DNA of 64,000 nt. Origin: Nissolia schottii. Lineage: Eukaryota; Streptophyta; Magnoliopsida; Fabales; Fabaceae. The notes under the pieces are model-generated. The model ran no database searches. It saw only the letters and a list, made by a program, of their open reading frames with translations, and was not told the origin of the DNA. The stretch's first letter is position 1. Each line of letters begins with the position of its first letter. This document shows positions 36,294-48,178 of this stretch, piece after piece. The DNA lies in the NCBI GenBank assembly GCA_003254905.1, contig QANU01010637.1:1-64000 (forward strand). Reading direction: 5' to 3'. Made by a program: the position numbers and the translations under genes.

Positions 36294-39200
36294 TCATGAT
36301 AATGAGCTCCTTTGCTTCTTGCCCATTTTCCATTTCAAGTATCTTTCTACAATATCAAGTCCAATGAGTTCCTTAACCACAGGCATGGTTGCAGGGACCT
36401 CCAATTGAAATGTTGAATCTGGTCCATCTAAGTTGCTCCATGATAGAAGCTGTTTTCTTGCTTCTTTAGCAGCTTCTCGTGTGGCGCAGTGAACTGAAGC
36501 TGCTAGAAGTAAGGGCGGCTCACCAGAGGCTGCAGCAACAAATTTCAATTTTTTGTTCATACGAAATTTTGAAGCCATAATAGGTGAAACTTTTCAGTCT
36601 AAAATATTATTAACAGCCTAAAATAACATATATGCTGCAATATGGCTATACTTATGATCCATATTTTCAGTCTGTTGCTGAGTCAAAGTAGAATCCATTT
36701 TTTTACTTGTTCTAACCCACTTCCATCCTTTTAGGCTAGAGACTAAATAGTTCCAAACCTTATTTACGCCTGATGTAAATGTACACAAAATTGATTTTTG
36801 AAGTCGTCATCAAGTATATATTTCAATTTTGTCCTGATTGCTAAAATGTTCTAGTTATCATAATATCTTGTCTAATGCGTATTGTACAATGGAAGTGATC
36901 TCAAGTGAAATGGTCTTTGATGAAATGACAGTGATTTGCATGCAAGATAAGAACAAAGTTACAAGAATAATGTGTGTAGGAAGAGAATAATACAAAATAA
37001 TGATTAAGTTAATGTCAAAAGAAGTTTGTAAGTATATATATGCATTGAAAGAAGTTTGAGAACTCATTGGCCATACCTTTTGAAGAGAGAACTCGGTTCT
37101 TGTGGTGCCCAGAGTTTAGGATCTCAACGTTGAACTGTTTAGGTATAGTGTCTATTGTAGGGATTTTGTAGTTCCACGTGCCGTCTGCCAACACCAAACC
37201 ATCAACATTTGTTTCGTACTCCTCAAGCATGAAGAACCCCAACCCCTGGACAAATGCTCCTTCAATCTGCAAGATGCAATTGTTATAAAAGTTGTTTTCA
37301 GGATTTGATAACTTAACATTAAAATGATTACATTAATCTCCCTGAGGTTAGGCAATATTATATACTATATCTCCCAATCTGCAGAAATTAGCCGAACCTC
37401 CCATGAGGTTAGACGATATTACCCCCGGACATATTTTGGTGGAATGTGACACCGAGTAGCCTGTGATTGATTATCCTGTGTAGGCGTGACAAATTAAGGG
37501 ATATTGTGTGTAGTATCGTCTAATTTCAGGGGAGGTTAATGTAACTTTTCCTGTTAAAATTTCAGCACAAGGCATAGCGTTTCTGTGCTTTTGTCCACCT
37601 TTTAAGACCAAAAGGATTATGATGTGAGAGGATGTAACATAAAAACCATTTTTGGGCTTCTACATAAAAGCGTAAACTCATGAGATTGTTTTGGTCCTTG
37701 ACATTTGTGATGAGCTTGCACAGAAAATATATTTGTATAGGTCAGCTTACCTGTCCTAAATCCACAGCAGGGTTGAGACTCTGTCCACAATCATAGATAA
37801 TATCTGTTTGCAAGAATCTTGTTTCTCCTGTCAGAAGATCAATTTCCACCTGAGGAAATAATTTCCATAATTTAGCATGGCATTATTTGATGATTTGATT
37901 TAGTTACTAGATGGCCAGAATTTGTGTCAGAAATTATGTGTCTGAATGATGTGGCATAATTTGTGACCTTCAGATGAGTAAATAGGTTATATTGATACAT
38001 TTAATCCAACCACATGGTTACATCTTTCTGGTTGTGTAGCATTGCTCGTTAGTAAATTGTGTGACAATATTAGTTCTTAACATTCAAGGGAAGTGACTAC
38101 AATGAACATGGTAAAACTTCATTTTGATTCGAGACATGCATAATCAGAGACAAACTTACCTCACTCACTGCAGCACCATAGTTAAGGTAGCTCCTGGAAT
38201 AACTAGTGGGTGCAAAAAGTGAAGATGCTGATAAGTTCACAGCTTGCATGTATGCCTGTATTTTATAAATAGTCATTTGTTAGCTTCCATTTCCAGTTTA
38301 CTGGAAGAACATTTTCTTGCTTTAAATTATGTCATAAACTATCTCATGTGTGATTATAAAAACTAGGACTAATGCATCAATATGAATTCAAAAATGTAAG
38401 GGTTTGTTAAGTTTCTGTTTTCATTTGTAGTCATTTTGTTGTGTGTTTTTCAGGCTTTTGTGAAAGAATATTGCTTTTTACACAATCTGGAAAAACAAGA
38501 AACAAATTGAAAACAGGAAATGAAAATAAAAATCAAAAACAGAAAGCAAACAGCCCCCAAGTTTCTAAACCTGTCAGCAACAAGCAGTGAAATGAAAACA
38601 GAAATAGTTTGTCCGTGATGTGGATCATAAAGAGAGAAAACAGTTAAAATACCAGTTCTTCATGTTACTTGCATGGTAGAACAGGTTTCATCCTCCAGGA
38701 AATGTTTGAATATATTCTTTATGAACATGTAACCTGTGTAAAGGAAAATGATAAATAGAAAGTGTAACCTGAAGAATGAGTGTCTCCCATTTGATAGAGC
38801 CCATTTCCTTCTGCAGCTTTTCCTTTAGAGGCTTTAACCTCTCAACCAAGATATTGCAGCTGAGCCTAACTGCTTCACAACTTGACTCTGATGTAGTGCT
38901 GCCAGCAGTTAACCCCCCTTGAATCAAGCTTACGGTATCGGCTTGTACAACCCGTACTTTGTCCAAGAGATCTCCGGCTCCATCGCACTGAATCGCGCTG
39001 AGAACAAATGCAGCCATCTGTTTCACCTTTGTCCATAGACCCTGACCCAATTCAATCCCTCCAACTTCAACAACAACAGAACCATCTGATAAAATACTTA
39101 CTTTTCCAGGTGTTGGTCTTAAACTCGTTTCAAACACAACCGGCACACGAGAAATCCCCCTTTTCTTCCAAGTGTTAATCCTGTTAAACTCTTTCACCAA

Positions 39201-42200
39201 TTCGACTCGCCGGTCATAGTTTGCAGAAACAGACAACTTATTCCATATTGAAGGCAAGGTATACTCATTAGGTTCACCAGAGGAGTCTTCATAGAACAAC
39301 TCAAGACTTTTGTGTGTGTGAAGATTAATGCTTCTTACGGAATCCACATCCATTGAAAGCGCGGCCGCAACCTTTTCTATTATAGCTTCAGCAACAAATG
39401 AACCCTGAACCTCCCCAGGGCCCCTCATTGCACATCTACTGGGATGATTTGTTTTGCATAACTTTATATCAAGAGATAGAGCACCCCAGTCATACTTTTC
39501 AAGCGAGGACACAAATTTATGCGGCAATATCATGCTTACATCTGCATATATCCCTGCATTCATCAACACCTCAAGTTCTAATGCAGTGATCTTCCCATCA
39601 TTCTTGAACCCGACGCTGTAAGTTATCTTCATTGGATGCCTTCCTCCTGCCATTATCATATCTGTCTTACGATTTAGGTAAGTCCTGACCGGGTGGCGTA
39701 ATTTATGCGCAGCGAGTGCACACGATACAGCAGCCTGCAAGATCTGAATGTCAGTGCTTGAACTATGTTACATTATGTTATATTATATTATATTGTACAC
39801 TTCCTGTTTCATCATACTGAAACACACAACACTACTAGTGAAAATGAATTGCTTGGAAAACATGTGAACAACAATGTATGGGAGTCAGAGAAAAAGCAAT
39901 GATATAACAATGATACAAAGCCTGTTTTTCTAGTTTATTAGTGACTTTGGAGAAAAGTCAAAGGTTCATGTTTGCTTATTAGTTAGTCATAAAGCAGAAA
40001 GATTGTACAGAAAATAATACACAGCCAAATACTTACAGCTATGGATCTCACGGCCTTTCCACCAAAACCTCCCCCAACCCTTCTTGTAATTACGCGAACA
40101 TTATTTTCAGGAATACCTAGGCATCTTGCTATGGTAGAATGCGCAAACTGGGGGCTCTGGGTTGAGCTGTAAACAGCAATGCAATCGTCTTCATCTGGTA
40201 TAGCAAGTGCGGTTTGTGTCTCCATATAGAAAAAGTATTGAGAACCAAGATTGATCTGGATTTCAACATTAAGCATTCAACAGACGTGTCAAACATCACA
40301 GCATCATAAACCAAGGTTAGATAACCACAAAAAGTGTGAAATACATTCCATGTACCTCCGCGGAAAGAATCTTGTGATCTGCTTCAGCCATTCCTTTCGA
40401 TAAATCACCGACATTTTTCGGGCGGAGAAATGGAGGAACTTGAAAAAGGCTAGATCTTTCAACAGCATCTTCTACAGACAGAATTGGGGGATCGAGATTT
40501 TCGAAGTCATAATCAACAATAGCAGAGTTCGCTGCTGCATCTGCAAGTTTCTGAGTATCTGCAACCTAAAGAGATCTATATGTGGTGACTAAAGTGCAAG
40601 AATTTCATGCATCGATCTCCAAAGAAATGAAACAGTAGCTGATACGTTGTTGGACCAAAACGAAGGGTTTAAGAACTCACAACAAAGGCGAGACGATCGC
40701 CAACACATCTGGCGATCTCTTCAGCGAATAAAGGCTCAGAACCAAACGTATTATGTGCTCCAAGGTTCTGCCCACCCTCAGGAATGTCTTTACTTGAAAT
40801 GATGTCCCTCACTCCATCAAGTTGCAATTCAGGCCTGAGCTTTATGCTCCTTACCCTTGCTAAGGGCTTGTCACTGTAAACATATGCTCCATGAAGGCAA
40901 TCTTTTGGTGATGGAATGTCATCCACAAACACAGCCTCACCTATATGTGATTCATTCATAAATTGTACTTGTTAATGAGCATATATTGAACTGTCAGTAA
41001 ACTAATTCATGGTTTTAAATTGCGGTTCCTGATGCGGTTACATTGCGGTTATTACTGTAACTGTGAAAAATTGTGAAAAAAAAATGTGATTAATGCAGAC
41101 GCAATTGCTGATATGATGCAGTTGCAAAGACCACCGCAGCACCAATATTGCAGACCACAATTTAGAACCATGAACTAATTCAAACCTTGATGGCACAAAA
41201 AACAAACCTGAAGCTTGTAATGCAGCTCCAGATTTCACGGCGGGCTCGCCAACGGGACGATACTCACTGCCTGCTTCAATTACTTGCTTTCCAGATGACA
41301 GTAAAGTTGGAATTTCATCATCCTGATGAACCTGGTTCTGATTTTCTTTTGAACAGGAATATCCATTCAAATAGCTATTGGTTTTTTCGGCAGGACTTTC
41401 GATCAAGGGATTAAAAAACTTAAAAAGAAAACCAGCTGCCAAACTTGAACGGTAAGCAGCTTTTGAGGCACCATCTTCAGGTACAATAGTGGCTGCAATC
41501 AAGTTAACAGCTTCTTGTAGAATGCTAACAGTTAACAGCTTTCCTTGTAAAAATTCCTCAACATTTTTTGCTCTGATTGCATGGTTAGTCTCATAAGCAC
41601 CAAAAGACAGCCTACAATTATCTATTATGGTTCCCTCAGATTCTTTGCATTTGGAGACCTCAGCAAGGAATGCAGCATTTAAGTAGGGGAGGGCGTTTCC
41701 AAGGGGCCGAGGAGAAGCTCGGTAAGTTTCGAAGAGGAATTTACTCCTTTGATCTGAAGATTCACTTTTATTAAGTTTCAAACTTGGAATTTTGATGCTT
41801 AGAAGTACACTCTCCAAACTTAACGGTGGCCTTGCCAGAAATTCCTCTAATGGTAGCAACTCAAACTTTGTACTGGTCATTATGTGAACCACTGAATCCA
41901 AAGCAAGGAGTATCGTAGCAATGTCTGAAGGGAAATGATTCTTTTGTGCCATCACTAGATTGCCACCTATGCTGGCCGAGTTCCGAATGAACCCTGAGGC
42001 GATTTTGCTCATATGGTCAGCAATTTTTTCAAGAATCATCGCGAAATCTGTGAGATAGTTGATTATGCTCTCTGCCTTTAGTACTTCAATAGCCTTAGAT
42101 ATTGCAACTGCTGCTCCAATTTCAATTCCAGTTTGATCCTCTCTAATCTTCAAGAGCTCGGAAATTCCTCTTAGATCAATATACTTGTCATAGCCTTCAT

Positions 42201-43906
42201 TGTCTTTGTAATATCCCATACCTGTGTTACTAACAACAAGTTTTACCCTGATTCCATTGGCTTGGCTCGATTCCAATAAGCTCTGAAGCTCCTTTAGACT
42301 AGTAGGACTTTGCCAACTACGCTTCTCGGAAGTGAAAAACAAATCATGCTTGATTTCCTTCAAAAACATTGGAAAGCTAATGCTTTTGTGATTATGATCA
42401 TACTGAGGCAAACTACTAGGCTTCAAGTCCTTGCTCTCTCCCTTTCTCCAGAAACTGTTGAACCCCAAATCTTCCATATCAACATCGGCTGCGAAGCTTT
42501 TGCAGGCATCGGCAATGGGCCGGTAACCGGTACAGCGACAAAGGTTACCTGCAATAGCCCTTTCAGCCTCTGCTACAGTTACCTTTGAGAATCCGACAGG
42601 AGGCTCAGGACGATTGGTCTTTTCAGCATTGACAAGAGTTCCCAAGAGCGAAACACACATTCCGGGAGTACAGAATCCACATTGCGTAGCATGGAATCCT
42701 GCAATCCTTTCGTGGATCGGGTGGAATCCATCTCTGCTGTTTCCGATGCCTTCGCTCGTTGTTATTGAACAACCGTGTATGCTGCAGAGTAGCGTGAGAC
42801 AAGAACTTGCTGTAAAATCCTCAACTCTGTCAAGAGCAGGATCATATTTGGAGATCAAAACCACGCAAGCGCCGCAACCACCTGAAAACCATGCAAATCT
42901 AGACATGAAGTGACAAGTTGAATGAATTGTTGAGGATTACTAAGCCTCAAACCAACCTTCTTTTTGGTATGAACAAGAAAATTGTTCATATAGCTCAAGA
43001 ACAATTGAGGATTTCACCTGCTTAGCATTAATAGTCATAGAAGTATATGATTAATCTCAGCAGAAAGTTGAAAGCTATACCAAAAATGTCTCTGATTTCT
43101 GATTGATTCCAAAATCAAGGCATATACTAAGAATTCCCTACTACAGCTAGTATCAAGCTTATTGAGACCCTCAAAAGGAAAGTCATAATCTATGGATTCA
43201 AAGAAAAAGTGTTACATTAGTACCAAAAGAACCAAAAAAAAGGAAAGTGTACAACTACAAGGGTCCCATAAACAGAAAGGGAACACAACTTTCTGCAAAA
43301 TCCATTCAGGTCTTCACCTACTATAAATGATAATCACAGAAGTATATGATTAATCTCAGCAGTAAGTGGAAATTCAATCATCAATATTTCCAAAGCCAAA
43401 CCATACAAAGAATTCCCTACAAACAACCATCAAGCTTATTGAGACCCCAAAAGAAAAAAAGTCAACATCTAAGGCATGAAGAAGAGTATCCAAACTCATG
43501 TAGAAAACATAAGGACTGTTTGGTCTTTGTTTTCATTTTGCTTCCGGGTTTCAAAACTTTGTGAAGGAAGTATTAAAAATCACAAGATTCTGTTTTCACT
43601 GTTTCCATCACAGAATCGATAAAGCAGGAAATAGAATCAAAAAGAACGTGTCAGTTTTGTACTCAGAACTGAAAACAAGTAATAAATTCATCAATCAAGT
43701 GAATCAATTACTTGGTAAAACCAATCAAAAACAAAAGTGCCTTTACCTTCGCCACAGCTGAGCTTGACACTCTTGAAGCGAGTCTGAGTCCTCAAGAACT
43801 CAAGCAAAGTGGTTGATGGGTCAACGCTTGAGACCTCATACCTCTCACCGTTCACTGCAAATACCAAACTTGTTGTTGCTCTTTCTCTCTCACCTTTTTC
43901 CTCCAT
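36294..43906 (-). CDS. Molybdenum aldehyde oxidase (copy B)
   Basis: Ten exons (complement): 43747-43906, 41208-42881, 40681-40940, 40356-40565, 40037-40255, 38769-39734, 38160-38255, 37751-37849, 37077-37266, 36294-36529. They sum to 4110 nt, 1369 residues, fully open. Six internal exons have exactly the lengths found in copy A, which shows tandem duplication. The iron-sulfur cysteines (SCGEGGCGAC, QCGFC, LCRC), FAD region, [33 protein letters not shown] and catalytic Glu ([11 protein letters not shown], about 1295) are all present. The C-terminus is longer than in A (ends KKQRSSLS). The N-terminus is [13 protein letters not shown]. Intron 2 contains a MITE with a perfect target duplication, intron 8 another TIR element, and intron 1 an internal duplication. 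Function as for copy A; no defect seen. Confidence 0.93.
37326..37545. mobile_element. Small TIR element in intron 8 of aldehyde oxidase B
   Basis: Left end GATTACATTAATCTCCCTGA and right end (reverse complement) GTTACATTAACCTCCCCTGA form terminal inverted repeats around a 220-bp non-coding body. Copy A lacks it in the matching intron (26609-26835), so it inserted after the gene duplication or was lost from A. No clear target duplication. Confidence 0.65.
41008..41172. mobile_element. hAT-like MITE (CATGGTT family) in intron 2 of aldehyde oxidase B
   Basis: A 165-bp element with ends CATGGTTTTAAATTGCGGT and, in reverse complement, CATGGTTCTAAATTGTGGT. It is flanked by perfect 8-bp direct repeats AACTAATT at 41000-41007 and 41173-41180. 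The interior is rich in gcggt and gcagtt and non-coding. The matching intron of copy A (29889-30014) is short and lacks it. A second family member with the same terminal motif lies at 52283-52788. Confidence 0.8.
42882..43746 (-). repeat. Duplicated block inside intron 1 of aldehyde oxidase B
   Basis: Two diverged copies of a segment containing gaagtatatgattaatctc (about 43044 and 43340), gaattccct, and tcaagcttattgagaccc (about 43154 and 43430) lie in tandem, roughly 285 bp apart. Intron 1 of copy A (31710-32160) has one related segment, so the duplication is specific to B or was lost from A. Confidence 0.6.
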
Positions 43907-45207
43907 TTCTGGTAGATAACAAAGTTTTCAGTTTTCCATTTTATTATTTTCTTCTTCTCCACCGTTTCCGGACAAGAGAACTTCTTCACTGTCTTCAAGT
44001 TGCTGTAGAGCACGTCTACATTCTTGTTATCTTCTTCACAAGGTTACAACGCTTCTTGTCAACGATTGGGGACCATGTCACTTCTGTTAAGTAAGTATAT
44101 TTGATTTGTTACGGTTCTGCTGCCACATAAGAATGCTACGACCTTTTCCCATTTCTTTTATTCTTAGTCAATGCCAGACCCAGCACATGAGAAATTTTCT
44201 TATTATGGCTAACGTGGACATTTCTAATGCACTTATTAAAAAAAGAAAAAAAAAAAGAAAGAAGAAGGAAAAAGACAATTTTTATTTATTTATTTATTTG
44301 ATGCGTGAAAAAAAGTTTTAAAAAAGCATCTAATCATATTTTGTTACATTAGTATAATGATTAACTATCTTATCTACTAAATTTAGAAGTCTCACATGTA
44401 TTAATACATGATCGGTCGCTTTAAACTTAAAAAAAAAAGAATATTTATTAGAGTTTAATTGTAACACCCTGGCATTTATTATTATTCAATCCAATGTTAC
44501 CATGTTAATAAATATGTTTGACTTTAATATTTATTATTTCAAAAATCATTAGAATGTAATCGAATATTAATGTAAAATATATTGCGACATCATAGCAATT
44601 AATAAGACGATGATGATGATAAACCCTAGAGCTAAAACTTATAATTATTCGATGACTGACTAGATATTCACGGAATAATACTCAACACGCAAGACAATAA
44701 CTGAGGAGATGATGTTGTGATTCTCTTGTGAGTATGAGTCTCGAATTGTTAAGTTTAAACTAAACAAAGACTATATAATATTTAAGAGATTCATAAATTT
44801 AGGCTGCATTTAATATTAGGGGACAAAATAAAAGAAAAGAGATATGAAGACAAGATTTTTTGGTATTTTTTTTACTTACTAAAGTTAGGATAGAGGAGAC
44901 AAACAAATTTTGCAAGGAGACACAGAATTGGAGTCTAGAGAGATGAATTTTCTTTGTCTTTATCCTTGTGTCTCTATCCCAAATACCAAACACACTCTTA
45001 GACTGTGTTTGTAAATTGAGTTTAGAATGGGAAGGACCGGTATTGGAGGGAAGCCTTCTACTACCTTTCATTTTCCTCTAAACCCAACTCAAAAACACAC
45101 CCTTAATGTCTTAAGGCTATGTGACATCTAACTCATTTTTGTAATATCTCACTTAGTTCATTGGTTTCTCCTAGATTTTAGGCTCTCCCATATGTATAGA
45201 AACAAAC

Positions 45208-45687
45208 CTAAGAAGCACCAACACTGACATGGATACGATACATGGCACGACACGCTACACAATGACATAACAAATGCAAAATTTTACGGAATACGGACAC
45301 GACATATATAAGTATAAAATTAAATATTTATAATAAATTCCTAATATTTTCATTGATTGATATCAAACTACTAATTTTTAATATTTTCCAAACCCCTTTC
45401 AAAATATATGAAACATTCAAGATATCATGTGTTAATACTTGTTAATTTTCTAAGAGTCTATATTATTATAAATTATTTAGTATTTAAAATATTTTTTATT
45501 TGGACACGGCACAAATACGACTCAAAAAACTCTTCGACATAGCTTGAACATAACTAATCATGAAATTTTTTTGGACACTTTCGGACACGTGTGACATGTG
45601 TGTCAAAGAAGTGTCTTCATGTGTCAATGCTCATGGCGTATCAGACAAGAAGACACGACAGTCTGAAGAAGTGTCTGTGCTTCATAG
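45208..45687. mobile_element. 480-bp TIR element (CTAAGAAGCAC ends)
   Basis: Ends CTAAGAAGCACCAACACTG and, in reverse complement, CTATGAAGCACAGACACTT. Flanks AAACAAAC (45200-45207) and GAACAAAC (45688-45695) match at 7 of 8 bases, consistent with an old 8-bp target duplication. The interior is repetitive (ggacacg, gtgtc motifs) and non-coding. Confidence 0.65.
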
Positions 45688-46884
45688 GAACAAACAAAAA
45701 AATAGTCAAATTAAATATATCTACATTTAATTAATGGTAAATTACGTTAACTCCGTATCTGTAAAAAAATCATCTCTACCAATAACTTAAGTTTAATGGG
45801 AGTTAATTACGTTAACTCCGTAATTCTTAAAACCTATTTCTCCTAAAAGCTTAAGCTAATGAGAGAAAACAATTTTAATGACTTTACGCACTCCTTCATG
45901 TGTGGATAATTTTTTAAATGTGGGTAGTAAAGAATTAAACCCTTGACCTCTTAGTTATAATGATTCTAATATCATCTCAAGAATCATTTATCTCAAAAGC
46001 TTAAGCTAATATGAGAACAATCTAGTGATTTTATATTATATCTTTTTACAGGAAGGTTAGGTAATATTTCACATAAATTCCATGATTTGCAAAAACACGC
46101 ACTAACTCCAAAGCTTATATATATATATATATATGATGATTCATGTGAGAATAAGTTTCTTACACTTGTATACTATGTTTAAAAAAAAATACTTTTTATA
46201 ATTTTAAGAATATTTAGATACAACTTAAAATATTAATTATATTTATATATATATATATATATATATCTTTAAAAAGTACTCTATTAAAAAATATTCTAAA
46301 AAAACATTTTTATTATAAATCAATCCAATCCACCCCCGTATTTTTGAAGTAAGATAGTTAATACTCTTGTAACCACAACACTGAATATGATAAATTTAGG
46401 AGTGTCATGTGATATCACCTAATTAATTAATGTCATGGTAGATAAATGATATTCACCCTTTAGTTGAAGTGTGTTTACAAAAAGTAGAAAGATATTAGGG
46501 TACAAACCCTACTTCCAATGATAAATTCTTATTCAAATCTTGAACACCTCAAAAAAGGTGCATGGCGTTGACAACACATGCTGAAAGAATATCTTCTTGC
46601 TTAGAGAAGAATAATTGCAAAACCCTCCCCAAGAGAACCCTTATATCATTGCCCAATAATGAAACTTTTTCATGACACGTGTTTTCTAGAAGGGACATGA
46701 TATATAACATTTGAGATAAAGAACCTCGTTGCCCTAGCCTAGCATTCAAGTAAAGCATTCTTTAGAACAACAAAGTGTTCTTTTTCTATTTCTCTTTGCA
46801 TATAGGACAACCAAAAAAAATCCTTAAACTAATTTTGCACGAAAAGGAAGAACCAAATTGGAGGAAAAGATAGCCACCAATGTG

Positions 46885-46892
46885 TATATAAG
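46885..46892 (+). promoter_or_regulatory. TATA box of the RTM2-like gene
   Basis: tatataag lies about 105 bp before the ATG at 46997, in the right place for a plant core promoter. The sequence between them looks like a short A-rich 5' UTR. Confidence 0.6.
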
Positions 46893-46996
46893 AGGCATAA
46901 CCGTAGGTTTCATTCTCCAACAGGAGTGAGTGACAAATTAAGTTCCTAGCAAGAACAAATTAAAAGCAACAAAAGAGAAACAAATTAAGGGGAAAA

Positions 46997-48178
46997 ATGG
47001 CGTCGAATCAAACAAATGTTCAGCCACAATACGAAGATTATCAACCACCCTTTGATTGGGACCACGACGAAGGAAGTTCCACGCTCCTTATTATGCTTCC
47101 AGGTTCAATTTATTTATTTTGTTTATGCACTTTAATATCTTATAATAATTAATATGTTAAAAACTAGGCTAAAATAATTAATTGTGCAACTTTAATTTTT
47201 GAAAAATAAAGAATTTATGAATAATGTGTCTTTTTTTAGATTCTATTCCTATTTTCTTTTTCAATTATTTTTTTGTTTTTTTAAAATTTAAAAAAATAGT
47301 GAAAATAATAATTAAAAAAACATGATTTTCTTAATTTTGTACCGATTCCTTCATAAAATTTTGGAAAATAAAAATACACTGATAATGAAAAATGAAAACA
47401 AAAAATAAAAACATAAATCAAAATATATACATATATTGTAAGAATTTGGTGATTCTAAGTAAAAATTGTCTTGTAAGTGAAATCAAACCATGAAATGTTC
47501 TTTTTTTTAATGTATAAGTATATTCTTGTCATTTTTGCAGGGTTTAGGAAGGAGCAATTGAGGGTGCAAACAACCTCAACCGGCATGCTAAAGCTAAGCG
47601 GCGAGAGAAAGATTACCGATAAGAACAAATATCGCACGTTTTACAAAGAATTTCCCATTCCACCCGGCACTGACACCAACAGTATCGGTGCCAAGTTTGA
47701 AGGTGGAATCCTCTATGTTAGGCTTCCCAAACTAATCGCTCCCATCAACCCAACACCAACAGCGCAATCAGAACCTCCAAAACCTCAGCAACAACAACAA
47801 CCAAAACCTAATAATGAGACACCGAAACCGACACCAACACCAACACCCAACACATTGACGGACGATTCTCAAAAGAAGCAACATGTCAAGGAGGAGGAGA
47901 AAGCAACTAAAAAAAGTGATGATGCTAAAAGAGAAGTAGATGCCAAGAATGGTGAAGAATTAGCAAAGGTTATCGACAAAAGGACACCAACCATGGAAAT
48001 AGTGTCCCGCCAAACTCAGGAGTACAAGAGTGCTGTCTATGGCATGGTTGAAGAGATCAAGAGGCAAAAGAAATTGGCCAACTTGGTGTTGATCTTCTTT
48101 TTTGTGTTGGTGTTTGTGCTCTATGTTAAAAATGCTATCAAGTCATCTTTTGGAGGACCCAAAAACAAAGAGTTGTAA
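46997..48178 (+). CDS. HSP20-like protein with C-terminal membrane anchor (RTM2-like)
   Basis: Exons 46997-47102 and 47541-48178 join as P-G-F (CCAG|GG) and give 247 residues. The first 95 or so residues form an alpha-crystallin-like fold in the style of RTM2 relatives: YEDYQPPFDWD, LLIMLPGFRKEQLRV, GMLKLSGERK, FEGGILYVRLPK. A proline/glutamine-rich stretch (about 96-135) follows, then a charged Lys/Glu region, then a hydrophobic helix near 214-234 (LVLIFFFVLVFVLYV) and a basic tail. Arabidopsis RTM2 has this layout and restricts long-distance movement of potyviruses in phloem; relatives are often annotated as inactive RTM2-like. The role here is unknown. The intron position after the MLP motif is typical. 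A short upstream exon is supported by the ATG context (aaaATGGCG) and TATA spacing. Confidence 0.85.

Larger units (their letters stand above)
43907..46996. other. Intergenic region between aldehyde oxidase B and the RTM2-like gene
   Basis: 43907-44100 is the upstream region of aldehyde oxidase B (minus strand). At 44460 a TGTAACACCC motif resembles the start of a Ty3-type LTR, but no partner end was found. A TIR element occupies 45208-45687. (AT)n runs lie near 46116-46134 and 46242-46266. A repeated phrase (ttacgttaactccgta) occurs near 45735 and 45808. No credible gene seen. Confidence 0.45.

Noticed and set aside
41187..42913. Plus-strand open frames opposite aldehyde oxidase B
   Set aside because: Antisense shadows of exon 2; codon pattern follows the minus-strand gene.
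43346..43761. Two plus-strand open frames inside intron 1 of aldehyde oxidase B
   Set aside because: The region is a diverged intronic duplication, and copy A has no equivalent frame.
44459..44770. TGTAACACCC as the start of a Ty3-type LTR
   Set aside because: No matching right end, primer-binding site or second copy found in the window; noted only as a resemblance.
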